The notes under the pieces: model-generated | Seen by the model: the letters and a program-made list of their open reading frames with translations, nothing else | What the model was told of the DNA's origin: nothing | Database searches by the model: none | In this document: piece by piece, positions 33,547 through 43,129 of the stretch | Numbering within the stretch: the first letter of the stretch is position 1 | How the letters are laid out: each line of letters opens with the position of its first letter | Position numbers and translations under genes: made by a program | DNA from: Palaemon carinicauda | Taxonomy: Eukaryota; Arthropoda; Malacostraca; Decapoda; Palaemonidae | Length of the DNA stretch: 64,000 bases | Direction: 5' to 3' | Assembly: GCF_036898095.1 (NCBI RefSeq) | Contig: NC_090759.1 | Coordinates: 15,744,886-15,808,885, forward strand

Positions 33547-33891
33547 AAATAGCGTGGTTTGTATTCCAGTTACGGAACAAATGACAAATTAGTAGATAAT
33601 TTGTATTTTTACTAACTATGCAAACCTTAGCTATTTATGCAAACTTGCCCGCCAGCCCTATCCCCCTTGAAGTCGTACCTCCAAGCAAAGTAAGTTGAAT
33701 CTCAGGTGTGTGAGCGGGAGTGGTAGCAAGGTACCCCCCCCCCTTACCCCCCGCTAACTAGCGGTGTGGGTAGTTAACCCTCGTTAAATTTTAATGGCTC
33801 GTCATTTCAGCTCCGCCGAAAGTATAACCCCTAATAAATAGCTAAGGTTTGTATAGTTAGGAAAAATGCAAATTATCTACGAATTTGTCAT
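33547..33891 (+). repeat. Copy C ICR and right inverted terminal repeat
   Basis: The ICR (33547-33638) reads AAATAGCGTGGTTTGTATTC, CAGTTACGGAACAAATGACA, then TAACTATGCAAACCTTAGC, complementing the left end (25367-25400) and the right end (33838-33891). The right repeat follows to GAATTTGTCAT at 33891, with GCTAACTAGCGGTGTGGGTA and CCGAAAGTATAACCCC inside. Confidence 0.85.
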
Positions 33892-34536
33892 ATAACCAGT
33901 TGGAAAAATATATGGTTCATGTAAGTGTCATGATATGAGTATCATAATTACCTGTATTGTATATCATATCCCACAAATGGACTTTACTATACAGTATTGG
34001 CTCACTTCAATCGCAAATGAGTATAATCCCCATGCTCCTCTGTTTATGCAAGCGGTGCATGGCTGTGCTGTACACACCAACCTTGTGCGTCATTATTTTG
34101 GTGATATTTTTAACTTTCAGATGAGCAATAACAGTTGTATACTAAACAGAGAGTGTTTTAGGTATAATCATATAGTCAATAATGGAAATAAATGAAATTA
34201 CACTAAATTTTGAAATACACCCATCCCATGTTATCATTGTAGATTAGGTCATTCGCAATACAGATAACCGTACTGTATATCTTAAGTAAAATATTGTAGT
34301 TTCACAATAAGTGTACTGTACTTGCTGCCTGACGATTTCAAACTACCATGCTCTTATGCTTCGAGTATGCTTTGTGCCCTTTCCCTCTCCACACAGCAAA
34401 CACTCCATCTTTCGGTGACTTAGCCTTAGTCTTGCATCGTCTCTCCTCGCGTGTGCATCTCCCGCTTCAGTGGTTTTTGTGCAGAATCGTGTTGTGATGT
34501 AAAAAACTTTTACATATCCAGTGTGCTGATATTGAT
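33892..34536. other. Spacer between copies C and D
   Basis: These 645 bases are unexplained. A frame at 33935-34195 (about 86 codons, MSIIITCIVYHIP...) has no similarity I can name and is probably chance. The GC-richer part near 34330-34500 has CT-rich stretches but no clear exon. Confidence 0.5.
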
Positions 34537-34660
34537 TTGTTCCGTAACTGAATACAAACCACGCTATTTACATGGGGTAATTACTTCGGCACCCCTCCCC
34601 CCTCACACACACCGGTGATTAGCTCACTTTACTTTTGGCTCGGAGAGACGACAGACCTGT
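34537..34660 (+). repeat. Copy D left inverted terminal repeat, internally deleted
   Basis: After GGGGTAATTACTTCGGC the sequence jumps to ACCCCTCCCCCCTCACACAC, omitting about 100 bases found in the right repeat (42430-42530). The rest, CACCGGTGATTAGCTCACTT, again matches in inversion. The lesion makes the two ends unequal. Confidence 0.82.
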
Positions 34661-34745
34661 CAGCGCTCTCCTCTCTGTTGACTTCCATAATTTTGTTTGC
34701 ATTTTCTTTTCAGTGTGTGTATGAAGTTGGCCTCTATTTCTCCTT

Positions 34746-37700
34746 ATGCGTACGTGCCCTGAACTTCCCGGCCGCCCTTGTGGGACCTTTATGTCGGCCG
34801 TGGAAACGGATCCTCACTCCTTATGCCCTCAGTGTAGGGGCTAACGGTGTGATAGGTCTAATTTGTGCATTGAGTGTAGGGAGTGGTCTACCTCCCAGTG
34901 GGAGAGGTTTGCCCGGCGACGGAAGAAGAAGGCTAAAAGGGATCTTTCTCCTTCCGAGGCTTCTCGGAAGAGAGAAAATCCCAAGTCGTCTTCTTCCGCC
35001 GCCCATTCCTCCTCCGAAGCTCCCGCTCGGGTGGCCTCTTCCGAGAGGCCGGTGAGTGGCAGCGTAGACCGTAATGTTGTTGATGTCATTAACCGATCCC
35101 GTGGTGAGGGAGAGGTCGTTGCCTCCCATAGCGAGGCGGCTGCCCCTTCCCCCTCGGAGGAAGTGGTTGTTTCTAACAATAATCTTTTTCAGCTTTGGGC
35201 TTCCTTGGGGCTGCAGGGTTCGCCCTCCAAGAAGCTCTGTTTGACATAATCAAACGGGGTGCGGCTGCCGAACAATCGTCAACTTCAGCGGAGATAGATC
35301 CACTGTCTGTGGTTGACGTTGTTGTGTCGGAAACATCCCGTGGGTCTGGCCAAACACCCGTTCCTGTGGCTGCGGTAGCAGAAGGCTGTCTCCCCCTCCG
35401 AACATACTTCGAGGGAGGAGCTTAGTCCCACGGTCTCTCCTTCCGTTGAGACTCCCTCTCGGGGGAGTTCTCTGATAGAGACGCCTCTTCGGAGGCCCAT
35501 TGATGGTCAGCCTGCTGATCCCACGGCCCCTCGTGGGCGTATAAGGCGGAAGGCTCGTCCTCCCCTTCGCCGTAGAGGCCTTCCTTTCCCCTTTAAAGGG
35601 GTTATGAGGCGCCTCTTCGGCTCGTCGTCACCACAGTCCTCTGCGGAGGAGACGACTCGCCGCTCTCCTGACCTGCCAGCTACCAACCTTGACCTCTCCG
35701 GGGATCGTTCGCGATCCCCTTCGGAGGATGGTCGTCCTTCGGGACAAGGTGAGCTGTCGCCCAGACCTTCGACATCCAAAGCTGCTGACGCGCTTTACGC
35801 GCCACCTGAGACTGCCACTGCGCAATCTCCAGGCCCTTCGGGGTCTCAGGAACTTGAGCGCGAAACTGCGCCTCTCGCCCCTAAGCGTAAGGCTCCGCCT
35901 GCGCACCCTCCTGCTGCTGTTGTTCCTGATGTTCCTGACAAAGCGCCTCGGCGCTCACCCTTAGGCGTTCGCGCTGCTGTTCCTGTTGTACGTCAGGGTT
36001 CCCTTGCGCGCCCACGCCCATCGGCGCCATGTCGCCCTCCAGCAGTTCCTGAAGTAGCGGGCAAGCACCCAACTGCGCAGACGCGCCCTGCTCCTGATAT
36101 AGTGCCGCCGCGCTCACCTGCGCACTCGCAGCCAGTTCCTGATATGGCGCCTACGCGTCCACCGGTGCTCCAGCGGCCTCCTGCGCCCACGCGCCCTCCA
36201 GCACCTCGCCGCCCCCCTGTTCCTGTTTCATCACGCGCAATCCAGGAGATTCCTGAGTTGGCGCACAGGCGCCCTCAGGTTCTTGCGGACTCGTCGCGCA
36301 CTGTGGGGGATAGACGCGATATGCGTCCCCGCGCGATTCCAGCTCCAGCGCTAACGCGCACTCCAACGCGCCCACGTGTCGCTTTGGACCTATCGTGCCC
36401 ACCTAGGGAGGTTTGCGATACGAGGGAGGCTCGCGATACGAGAGAGCTTCGCGCTGCGCGCCCGCGTGCAGTTCCTGTTCCAGCACCAACACGACCACGC
36501 GTCGCGACGACTCAGCTCATCGCCCCAGAGGTTGCCAAGCTAGCGCACGGGCGCTCACGGCCGCCTCTGGAACCGCGCGAATCTACTTCAGATACGATCG
36601 CGCCCGACGTGCTAAAGTCGTGCCCTGTTCCGGCTACACTCCCCGTGCCTGTCTTTAAGACAGCGATGGTTGCTCAACTAACTCCAGAGCGCCCTCACGC
36701 AGCTCACACCACGCGACCTCCAAAGCAGCGAACCCCGGTGCGACCTGTTCCTGATGCACTCTATGCACGCCCATGATCGCCAGCGCAACTAGCGCTTCCA
36801 CAGGCGAGTAAGCCGGTCCTTCCAGACCGTCGCCAAACCTCTCGCGACCCTGCTCCAGCGCTATCGCGCCCTCGACCGGTTCTCCCGGACACGCGCTCGG
36901 GCGCTCTCGTTATCTCACGCCCTCCGGGGCCGCACCAGGTCGCTGCGCGCCCGCACGTTCGGCCTCCTCCTGTTCCAGCTCCTGATCGCCGCACGCCTAC
37001 ACCATCACCTACGCACTCTCGCGACCATGTTCCCGCTCAAGCTGCTGTGCGCCCCCGTGCCCACGCTCCCGCTCTGTCGCCATTGCGCCATCGCTCCTGA
37101 CCATCATCCTGCACGCCATCGCGCGCTCGTGATTTTCCAGCTTCGCGTCCTCCTTTCACGTGCGACCCTGCTCTGGGCCCGATACGCGAGCCCCAGCGCG
37201 ATCGCCGACAGGCGGAATCTTCCTTGTCGCGTTCCCCTCCCCGCAAGCGCAGACCAGCGCGCTTGCCAGAGGGGGAGCGCTCCTCGGACAGGTCTAGGGA
37301 TTCTTCTCTTACAGCCCTGCAGGCGAACCCTCGTTTGTCGACTCCTCTTAGGGATCCCTCGATCCCCTTCCCTCCAGTGGGAGTGTCAGACAGCGCTGCT
37401 GTAAGTCAACAGCCCTGGTTCGACACCCTACTCAGAGCTCTCGTGCGGGCGATTAAGCCAGCCCTCTCTGATTCGGGTCGCGAGCCAGCGTCGGCTTCCT
37501 CCCCCCTGAAGAGGAAGAGAGGAGTCTCTCCTGTGGATCCTCCTCCGAGGCCTATGCTGTCCCCGCGCAGATCCTTACGCAAGGCTCCTACTCCCCCTCA
37601 GACCTTCTCGCCCACCCCTGCGGAGGAGGATTACCCCTCCTCAGGAGAGTCGGTTGAGCAGGAATACTCCATCGCACCAATGGAGGACGTTCCTCCTCTT

Positions 37701-38871
37701 CCCGAGAGGTCTCCTCGTCCCGAGGTGGAGAAGGACCTGCCTCCTTCGCTTCTAGAGTCCTGTATCCCGCCCAGGAGGGAACTTAAGGACTTTAAGACGA
37801 TTCCCAAATTGTCAGCTAGGATCAGACAGGAACAGCCCAGAGCCGTCGAGGATGTCCACGTTTCCCCCCAGGAAGAGCCTCTGGGGACGGGAGACTTCGC
37901 TGCAAGTCCGACAGGAGGCGAGCACCAGGAGTCAGAACACGTGTTCTGGCAAGTCCTGACCCTCATGAGAAACCTTAATGGGATTCCAGACCCTGAGGTC
38001 CCACCTCGTGAAGGTAAGGACACGGTCCTGGATCGCATCTACGGCACTCAGAAACCCTCTAGGGCCAGTGCTGCGTTGCCCTGGTCCCAAGGGATGAAGA
38101 GTGCCAGAGACAAGATCGAGGGCCAGCTCGTGGAGCTTGCTTCCTCCAGCAGATCGAGTGCCGGGAATAAGCTCCTCCCTCATCCTCGAGTCCATCAGAG
38201 GAGGTACTTTGAGATCCTCGAGGAGTCTTCGCTTAGTCTTCCCTTGCATCACTCCGTGGAAGGACTCACTGGGGGAGTCCCTCTTGAGAGACTCTCCAAC
38301 CGGCACGTGTCCTTCTCAGCCACTGAGATCCAGAGCCAGGAGAAGGTCATCAAGTGTGCCATGCAGGCCACTTCATGGCTCGACATCTGGCTGGGGTCTC
38401 TGGGCATCCTGGTGCGGTCTGAGGACCTCTCCAAGGAAAGCACTAGGAAAGCGCTGGAAACCTTTCTCCTCTCGGGCACTCGGACCATTGAGTTTTTGTC
38501 CCACCAAGTCTCGAGCTTGTGGGCCAACACGATCCTCAAGTGCCGGGACGCTGTGGCCGAGAGGTTCCACCATAAGGTTCCCAACGCCGAGTCTAGCAGG
38601 CTCAGACACTCTTCCGTTCTCGGTAAGAGCTTGTTCGAGCCTAAGGACGTGGAGCTCACTGCTGAGAGGTGGAGGAAATCCAACCAGGATTCCCTCATCC
38701 ATAGGACCCTGACATGAGGCCCTACAAGCCTCCAGCAGTCCAGTAGCCCCATCCTGCCAAGGACACGAAGAAGACGACCGTAGCAGCGAAGCCCAAGGTG
38801 TCTAAGCCCTTTCCTGCCTAGGGCAGGAGGGGCAAGAAGTTCTCCAGGGGAGACAAGGTCGGAAGCGCTAG
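34746..38871 (+). pseudogene. Copy D gag-like ORF (ORF1)
   Basis: The ATG at 34746 gives MRTCPELPGRPCGTFMSAVE, then HSLCPQCRG and, after a TAA at 34842-34844 (CAA in copies C and F), RCDRSNLCIECREWSTSQWE and RFARRRKKKAKR. The Cys spacing suggests a zinc-binding head, and the Arg/Lys run a nuclear-localisation or RNA-binding patch. Frameshifts occur near 35232 and 35425. The middle (35604-36776, 390 codons) is Pro/Arg/Ala-rich. The second half (37224-38717, 497 codons) starts SPPRKRRPARLPEGERS and carries the conserved block HVFWQVLTLMRNLNG, RRYFEILEESSLSLPLHHS, ATSWLDIWLGSLGILVR and LWANTILKCRDAVAERFH. At 38715 a small deletion ends the frame early; homologues end at a basic RKR-stop (about 38869). 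The full length would be near 1,350 residues. Confidence 0.83.
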
Positions 38872-38880
38872 GGTTGGCAA

Positions 38881-40945
38881 TCCCCCTGCGTGTCCACCAG
38901 TGGGGGGATGCCTTCAGAGTTGCGCAGCAAGGTGGCAGCAACTCGGGGCGGATGCCTGGACGGTCTCCGTGATCTCTCTAGGGTATCGCGTCCCGTTCAC
39001 AGCATCTCTCCCTCCTCTGACAGCGAATCCAGTGTCGTTGAGCTCTTTTGCCATGGGATCGGCAAAAGGGCAGGCCCTTCGGGCCGAAGTCCAGACCATG
39101 GTGGAGAAGGACGCTCTCCAGGAGGTCGTGGACGGGTCCCCAGGCTTCTACAGTCGACTCTTTCTTGTGAGAAAGGCGTCTGGAGGCTGGAGACAAGTCA
39201 TCGAACTCTCGACACTGAACGGGTTTGCCAAGCAGACTCCGTTCAGTATGGAGACGGCAGACACGGTCAGACTTGCAGTGAGACCACGAGACTTCATGTG
39301 CACACTGGATCTGAAGGACGCGTACTTCCAGATCCCAATCCATCCGTCTTCAAGGAAGTACCTGAGATTTTGCCTAGACAACAAGATCTACCAGTTCAAG
39401 GTGATGTATTTCGGTCTCTCCACAGCACCTCAGGTGTTCACCAGAGTCTTCACCATCATCTCTTCATGGGCTCACAGGATCGGCATCCGTCTCCTTCGTT
39501 ACCTGGACGACTGGCTGATCCTGGCAGACTCTGAGGCATCCCTTCTTTGCCACCGAGACAAGCTCCTCGAAGTTTGCCAGGATCTGGGGATCTTGGTAAA
39601 CCTCGAGAAGTCCTCTCTGCAGCCCTCTCAGAAACTGATATATCTAGGCATGATCATAGACACCAATCTCCACCAAGCCTTCCCATCAGACGAAAGGATA
39701 GCAAGGCTGAGGAAGGTTGCGAAACCTTTCCTCAATTGAGAAGAACTCCCAGCCCAATCGTGGCTTCGTTTCCTCGGCCACCTCTCCTCTCTGACCCGTC
39801 TCGTCCCCAACAGTCGCCTCAGGATGAGATCCCTTCAGTGGCGACTGAAGTCTCGGTGGAGTCAAGGACTCGACTTCCCGGACATCCTGATCCCCATGGG
39901 ATCAGCGGAATGAGCGGACCTCAGGTGGTGGGTGGCAGACGAGAACCTACGAAAGGGAGTGGATCTTCTTGTCTCTACCCCGGATTTGATGCTGTTTTCG
40001 GACGCATCAAACAAGGGGTGGGGGGCCCACGTTCTGAACCACAGGGCCTCAGGCCTGTGGTCAGAATCAGAAAAGTACCTTCACATAAACCTGCTGGAGA
40101 TGAGGGCCGTTTTCCTGGCCCTTCAAAAGTTCCACCAAGTCCTGGCGGGCCACTCCGTAGTGGTGATGAGCGACAACACCACAGTAGTGGCTTCCATCAA
40201 CAAGCAGGGAGGTACCTTTTCGGAACAGCTATCCCATCTTGCAGTAGAGATCCTGAGATGGTCCGAAGTCCACTCAATATCACTTGCGGGTCGCTTCATT
40301 CCAGGCAAGAGGAATGTGCTCGCCGACAGTCTGAGCAGAGCGACGCAGATAGTGAGTACCGAGTGGTCTTTGGATCCTCAGATAGCCAACAAAGTCCTGA
40401 CTTTGTGGGGTTCCCCGACTGTGGACCTGTTCGCTACGGCGTTGAACACCAAGCTTCCGCTGTACTGCTCCCCAGTCCCGGACCCCAAGGCCCTCTGGCA
40501 AGATGCCTTCCAACAACGGTGGGACAACGTCGATGTGTACGCCTTTCCCCAGTTCTGTCTTATGAGGAGGGTCCTCAACAAGACCAGAACATCGGTCAAT
40601 CTCTCGATGACCTTGATAGCTCTGCCATGGCATCATGCAGAGTGGTTTCCGGACCTTCTGCAGCTCCTCACGGAGATCCCGAGGGAGCTCCCTCCATGTC
40701 ACGAGCTACTCAAACAACCATACTCAAACATCTTCCACAAAGCCGTAGCTCCGCTTCGACTTCACGCCTGGAGACTATCCAGCATCTCCTCAAAGAGAGA
40801 GGATTTTCACAACAAGTTGCGGAAAGGATGTCTGGCCACCTGCGCAGGTCATCCACAGGAGTCTACCAGGCGAAGTGGCGAGTTTTCTGTGGTTGGTGTC
40901 GTGGAAGGGGTATCTCTCCCCTCGATGCCACTTTACCAGCAATAG
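38881..40945 (+). pseudogene. Copy D reverse transcriptase-RNase H
   Basis: The DIRS-type RT N-terminus is GGCLQSCAARWQQLGADAWT (about 38903). FLVRKASGGWRQVIELSTLN and TLDLKDAYFQIPIHPSSRK follow, with the first catalytic Asp at 39308-39310. Y-L-D-D lies at 39500-39511 within LLRYLDDWLILAD. RNase H has Asp at 40001 (LFSDASNKGWGAH), Glu at 40097 (LLEMRA), Asp at 40172 (MSDNTTVV) and Asp at 40325 (LADSLSRA), so all four catalytic residues are intact. Only two TGA codons interrupt the frame (39737-39739, replacing an Arg codon, and about 39911-39913). The frame ends at 40945 after LPSMPLYQQ. It copies the RNA and removes it from the hybrid. Confidence 0.87.
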
Positions 40946-41773
40946 CGGAGTTCCTTGTGTATCTGCGGGAAGAAATGCTCCTTTTAGTCTCGGCAGTGAA
41001 AGGCTATCTCTCAGCCTTAAGTCTTGCCTTCAGGCTCAAAGGAATGGACATTTCCTCCTCGTTGGAACTGTCTCTTCTCATACTGAGTTACGAACTTACC
41101 TGCCCTCAGTCGGAAGTGAGACCTCCTCCTTGGAACATGGTTCGAGTCCTCAGGTCTCTCAAGAGGCCTCTCTACGAACCATTACGCCAGGCTTCTGATC
41201 GCCACCTTACCTGGAAGACGGTGTTCCTGCTAGCTTTGGCCTCGGCCAAGCGAGTCAGCGAACTGTATGGTGTCTCCTATGACGTCGCCCATTCAAGGGG
41301 ATGGGGGGAGGTAACGTTCAGCTTCGTCCCTGAGTTTGTTGCTAAGACTCAGAACCCGGGAGTGCCGGACCCTAGGTTCAACTCCTTCCAGGTCTCGAGT
41401 CTTCGTTCTGTAACAGATGACCCAGACCATCTCCTACTGTGCCCAGTCAGGAGTGTGAGGCTGTATCTTAAAAGAACAGCTGCAGTCCGGCCCCAGGTAC
41501 GAGCCTTGTTTGTTAGCACCGGGGAAACGAAGAGGAGGGTCACCAGGAATACCATCTCGGCCTGGATCCGCAAGGTGATCCACCTGGCATGATGTCAGGG
41601 GCGTGGCTACGTCCTTGGCCTTCAAGAAGAACTTTTCGGTGACGCAGGTCCTGCAAGCTGGGGTGTGGAAGCGTCGGACCACCTTCACGGCCCACTACCT
41701 GCAAGACGTGACACACAGAAGGCTCGATACGTTCTCTATTGGCCCTGTGGTGGCTGCACAACAGCTGGTCTAA
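40627..41773 (+). pseudogene. Copy D tyrosine recombinase (DIRS YR)
   Basis: The likely start is ATG 40627 (MASCRVVSG), in a frame shifted relative to RNase H and overlapping it by 319 bases, the usual DIRS arrangement. SSTGVYQAKWRVFCGWCRG and EFLVYLREEM form the N-terminal domain. The catalytic part has SAKRVSEL (Arg, 41251-41253), FVPEFVAKTQNP, and SLRSVTDDPDHLLLCPVR. The frame stops at 41590-41592, where about 50 bp are deleted compared with B. Beyond it come HDVRG (His 41589-41591, Arg 41598-41600), LQAGVWKRRTTFTAHYLQD (catalytic Tyr 41696-41698) and AAQQLV-stop. The enzyme inserts circular DNA; all catalytic residues remain, but the frame does not. Confidence 0.87.
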
Positions 41774-42257
41774 CCTCAGGCTCCTAATTGGACAAGTAGC
41801 AGAAGGTTGAGGGCATCGTTACCCGGTTTTAGGCTGTGAGAATGAAAAGATCTGTCTGGCCCTTTTCTTTTCTTTATCCTCTCCTCCCTTGTAGAAAAAC
41901 AGCATCCTGGGTCCTTTGCACAGCTGACCTCGAACCTCAGCAGGTAAGCCATGCTTCCTTGTGTTCCTAGTATTAAGTTGTAATACTGTCATGTCCCCAT
42001 ACCCTGACGAGGTGGTATTGGGTAAGTCCTAGCCTAGATTTCCTTCTAAAGAACTCCAGGTCAACTTCCTAGGACGTGTCACTGCTCACCTTCACACACA
42101 ACTTACGTAGGCCGCAGCAGCCCCTCAGCTGCCTGCGAGGCGCAGGGGCCCCAACCCTGGAGTTGCTCTATGAACTCGGGTTCGGGGCCCCCGGGCAAGC
42201 CAAAGCCAGTATGGCAGGGGACTTACCTCCCTTCCTAAGGGTTAAGTCACCCCATGT
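41774..42257 (+). other. Copy D 3' untranslated region
   Basis: Homologous to B, C and E+, it begins CTCAGGCTCCTAATTGGACA and includes CCCATACCCTGACGAGGTGG and CCCCGGGCAAGCCAAAGCC. A segment CAGCCCCTCAGCTGCCTGCG (about 42117) differs from the CTTGCGTAGCAAGG hairpin of B and C. Confidence 0.7.
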
Positions 42258-42348
42258 AAATAGCGTGGTTTGTATTCAGTTACGGAACAAATGACAAATT
42301 CGTGGATAATTTGTATTTTTCCTAACGATACAAACCTTAGCTATTTAC
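42258..42348 (+). repeat. Copy D internal complementary region
   Basis: AAATAGCGTGGTTTGTATTC to TACGGAACAA is complementary to the left end from 34537. ATGACAAATTCGTGGATAAT to CCTTAGCTATTTA is complementary to the right end (42543-42599). It is present in full. Confidence 0.88.
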
Positions 42349-42599
42349 AGTTATGTGCCCGCTAGCCCTGTCCCCCAAGATAAGTCCTACCTCTAAGTAA
42401 AGTGAGCTAATCACCGGTGTGTGTGAGGGGGGAGGGGTGGCTAGCTAACTCTCCCTACCCCCCGCTAACTAGAGGTGGGGTAGGAAACCCTCATTAAAAC
42501 TTTATGGCTCGTCATCGGCTGCGCCGAAGTAATTACCCCATGTAAATAGCTAAGGTTTGTATCGTTAGGAAAAATACAAATTATCTACGAATTTGTCAT
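42349..42599 (+). repeat. Copy D right inverted terminal repeat
   Basis: It contains AAAGTGAGCTAATCACCGGT, GGCTGCGCCGAAGTAATTAC and the end TATCTACGAATTTGTCAT. It is about 100 bp longer than the left repeat because the left one is deleted internally. Confidence 0.87.
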
Positions 42600-42822
42600 T
42601 TCAAGTATAAAATTTGATATGTACATTACGACACCCCGTAGACTAAACGGTCAACGGCTCAATAGTTGCATTATGCTTCAAACTTAATGCATTGAACTTC
42701 ATAGGTAAATGGATAGTGGTGATGTACTAATACTTTTTCTTTTAATTTTTATTGTGTTGGTGTATTCATTGTATATTACAGTAGTATTATTATTATATTA
42801 ACTACTGTACTGTACTGTACCG
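42600..42822. other. Spacer between copies D and F
   Basis: About 223 bases are AT-rich, with short ATT and TACTG repeats near 42780-42820. A 25-base string (TAAATGGATAGTGGTGATGT plus ACTAA, at 42705-42729) recurs with one mismatch at 46500 inside copy F. Confidence 0.6.
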
Positions 42823-43010
42823 TTTGTTTTCTAACTGGAAAACATACCTACGCTATTTAATAGGGTTATTACTTTTAGCGAAGCTGAAAGGACGAGCCAT
42901 TTAAATTTAACGAGGGTTAACTACCCATTCTGCTAGTTAGGGTGGTTAGGGGGATAGCTTGCTACCTCTCCCGCTCACACACCGGTGAATTAGCTCACTT
43001 TGCTTTTGGC
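42823..43010 (+). repeat. Copy F left inverted terminal repeat
   Basis: TTTGTTTTCTAACTGG, CACGCTATTT-like CTACGCTATTTAATAGGG, TTACTTTTAGCGAAGCTGAA, GCTAGTTAGGGTGGTTAGGG and CACACACCGGTGAATTAGCT are homologous to the left repeats of B, C and D. Confidence 0.8.
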
Positions 43011-43129
43011 TCGGATGGTGTACGGTCGTTGCCATTCTTCATTTTTTGCCTATTTGGACTGCCATTTAATGCTTTTGTTGGTGTTTTTTCTTTCATTTTT
43101 GTGTGTACGGTATGTTGACTTTTGTGACC

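Larger units (their letters stand above)
25367..33891 (+). mobile_element. DIRS-like retrotransposon copy C, deletion derivative
   Basis: It runs from TTTGTTCCGTAACTGG (25367) to GAATTTGTCAT (33891), 8.5 kb. Both terminal repeats and the ICR are present. Gag is expanded by CpG-rich and GATC-rich repeats, the conserved gag C-terminal block (WLDIWLG) is missing, and RT lacks a large N-terminal part and a later ~50-bp piece. The same lesions occur in the minus-strand arm of element E, so C represents a defective subfamily that was moved in trans. Confidence 0.83.
34537..42599 (+). mobile_element. DIRS-like retrotransposon copy D, best preserved
   Basis: An 8.06-kb element runs from TTGTTCCGTAACTGAATACA to CTACGAATTTGTCAT. 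It keeps long open stretches: gag pieces of 390 and 497 codons, RT of 280, RNase H of 337, and a recombinase frame open to 41592. Damage is limited to a nonsense codon in the gag head, a few frameshifts, two TGA codons in pol, a ~50-bp deletion in the recombinase, and a ~100-bp deletion in the left repeat. It is the best reference for the family in this window. Confidence 0.9.

Noticed and set aside
33935..34195. 86-codon frame between copies C and D as a host gene
   Set aside because: There is no recognisable domain, unremarkable composition, no splice context, and a length compatible with chance in AT-rich DNA.
35628..37246. Arg/Gly-rich minus-strand frames in copy D
   Set aside because: They are artefacts of CpG-rich low-complexity gag DNA, with no known domain and no conservation in other copies.
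38249..38941. 230-codon minus-strand frame in copy D
   Set aside because: It is antisense to the well-conserved gag C-terminal block. The plus-strand reading is conserved across copies and the minus one is not.
39547..40626. Upstream part of the 681-codon plus-strand frame in copy D
   Set aside because: Before the conserved ATG at 40627 it is the out-of-frame shadow of RT-RNase H. Only the part from 40627 onward aligns with recombinases.
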